From Burkholderiaceae bacterium (GTDB lineage Bacteria > Pseudomonadota > Gammaproteobacteria > Burkholderiales > Burkholderiaceae): a stretch of DNA of 6,125 nt. Location: NCBI GenBank assembly GCA_947373615.1, contig CANBYN010000117.1, forward strand, positions 1 through 6,125, read 5' to 3'. Each line of letters begins with the position of its first letter. Positions within the stretch are counted from its first letter, which is position 1. A program made the position numbers and the translations under genes. Of the stretch, positions 6,096 through 6,125 are shown one piece after another. The notes under the pieces are model-generated. The model made no database searches. It saw only the letters and a program-made list of their open reading frames with translations, and had not been told where the DNA came from.

Positions 6096-6125
6096 GCCTC
6101 TAAGCCAAAGTTGTCTGATGGTTGA

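Larger units (their letters stand above)
5877..6125. other. Non-coding right flank
   Basis: These 249 bases hold the leader of the TAXI gene and then no credible gene. A 33-residue frame (6024-6125) closes exactly at the window edge, but it has no ribosome binding site and its composition suggests a chance reading of repeat-like sequence. No tRNA or terminator is seen. Confidence 0.5.

Noticed and set aside
1..6125. CRISPR array, tRNA or rRNA
   Set aside because: No regularly spaced direct repeats, cloverleaf structure or rRNA-like sequence was seen on either strand.

Overview
The window reads like accessory DNA of a Gram-negative proteobacterium. Three consecutive plus-strand products carry export signals, one of them looks like an outer-membrane protein, and the left edge holds the end of an IS30-family element of a type I associate with Burkholderiales. 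Moderate GC would suit a low-GC betaproteobacterium such as a Polynucleobacter relative, but that is inference and not secure.

Layout, left to right. Positions 1-147 are the 5' end of an IS30-family insertion sequence: the first 29 codons of its transposase on the minus strand, plus its presumed terminal repeat. Positions 148-399 are non-coding leader DNA with an 8-bp inverted repeat and a consensus -35 hexamer. Positions 400-2241 encode an exported Cys-type sulfatase, followed by a textbook intrinsic terminator (2271-2299). Positions 2322-3356 encode an exported HAD-superfamily phosphatase. Positions 3419-4228 encode a small predicted outer-membrane beta-barrel of the group often labelled 'transporter' or 'neuromedin U'. 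A 259-base convergent intergenic region follows. Positions 4488-5876 (minus strand) encode a membrane-anchored TAXI-type TRAP solute-binding protein with a second transmembrane helix and a cytoplasmic helical tail. The last 249 bases hold no credible gene, but they contain a sequence resembling dispersed intergenic repeats.

How the genes may work together (inference): the beta-barrel would sit in the outer membrane, the sulfatase and HAD phosphatase in the periplasm, and the TAXI domain on the periplasmic face of the inner membrane. This would suit uptake and de-esterification of sulfated or phosphorylated organic compounds. Two partners expected for such a pathway are not in the window: a formylglycine-generating enzyme for the sulfatase, and TRAP membrane subunits for the TAXI protein. 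All five genes are recognisable at family level. The less ordinary points are the TAXI protein's two-helix-plus-tail architecture, the fully exported gene set, and the repeat-like sequence in the non-coding segments.
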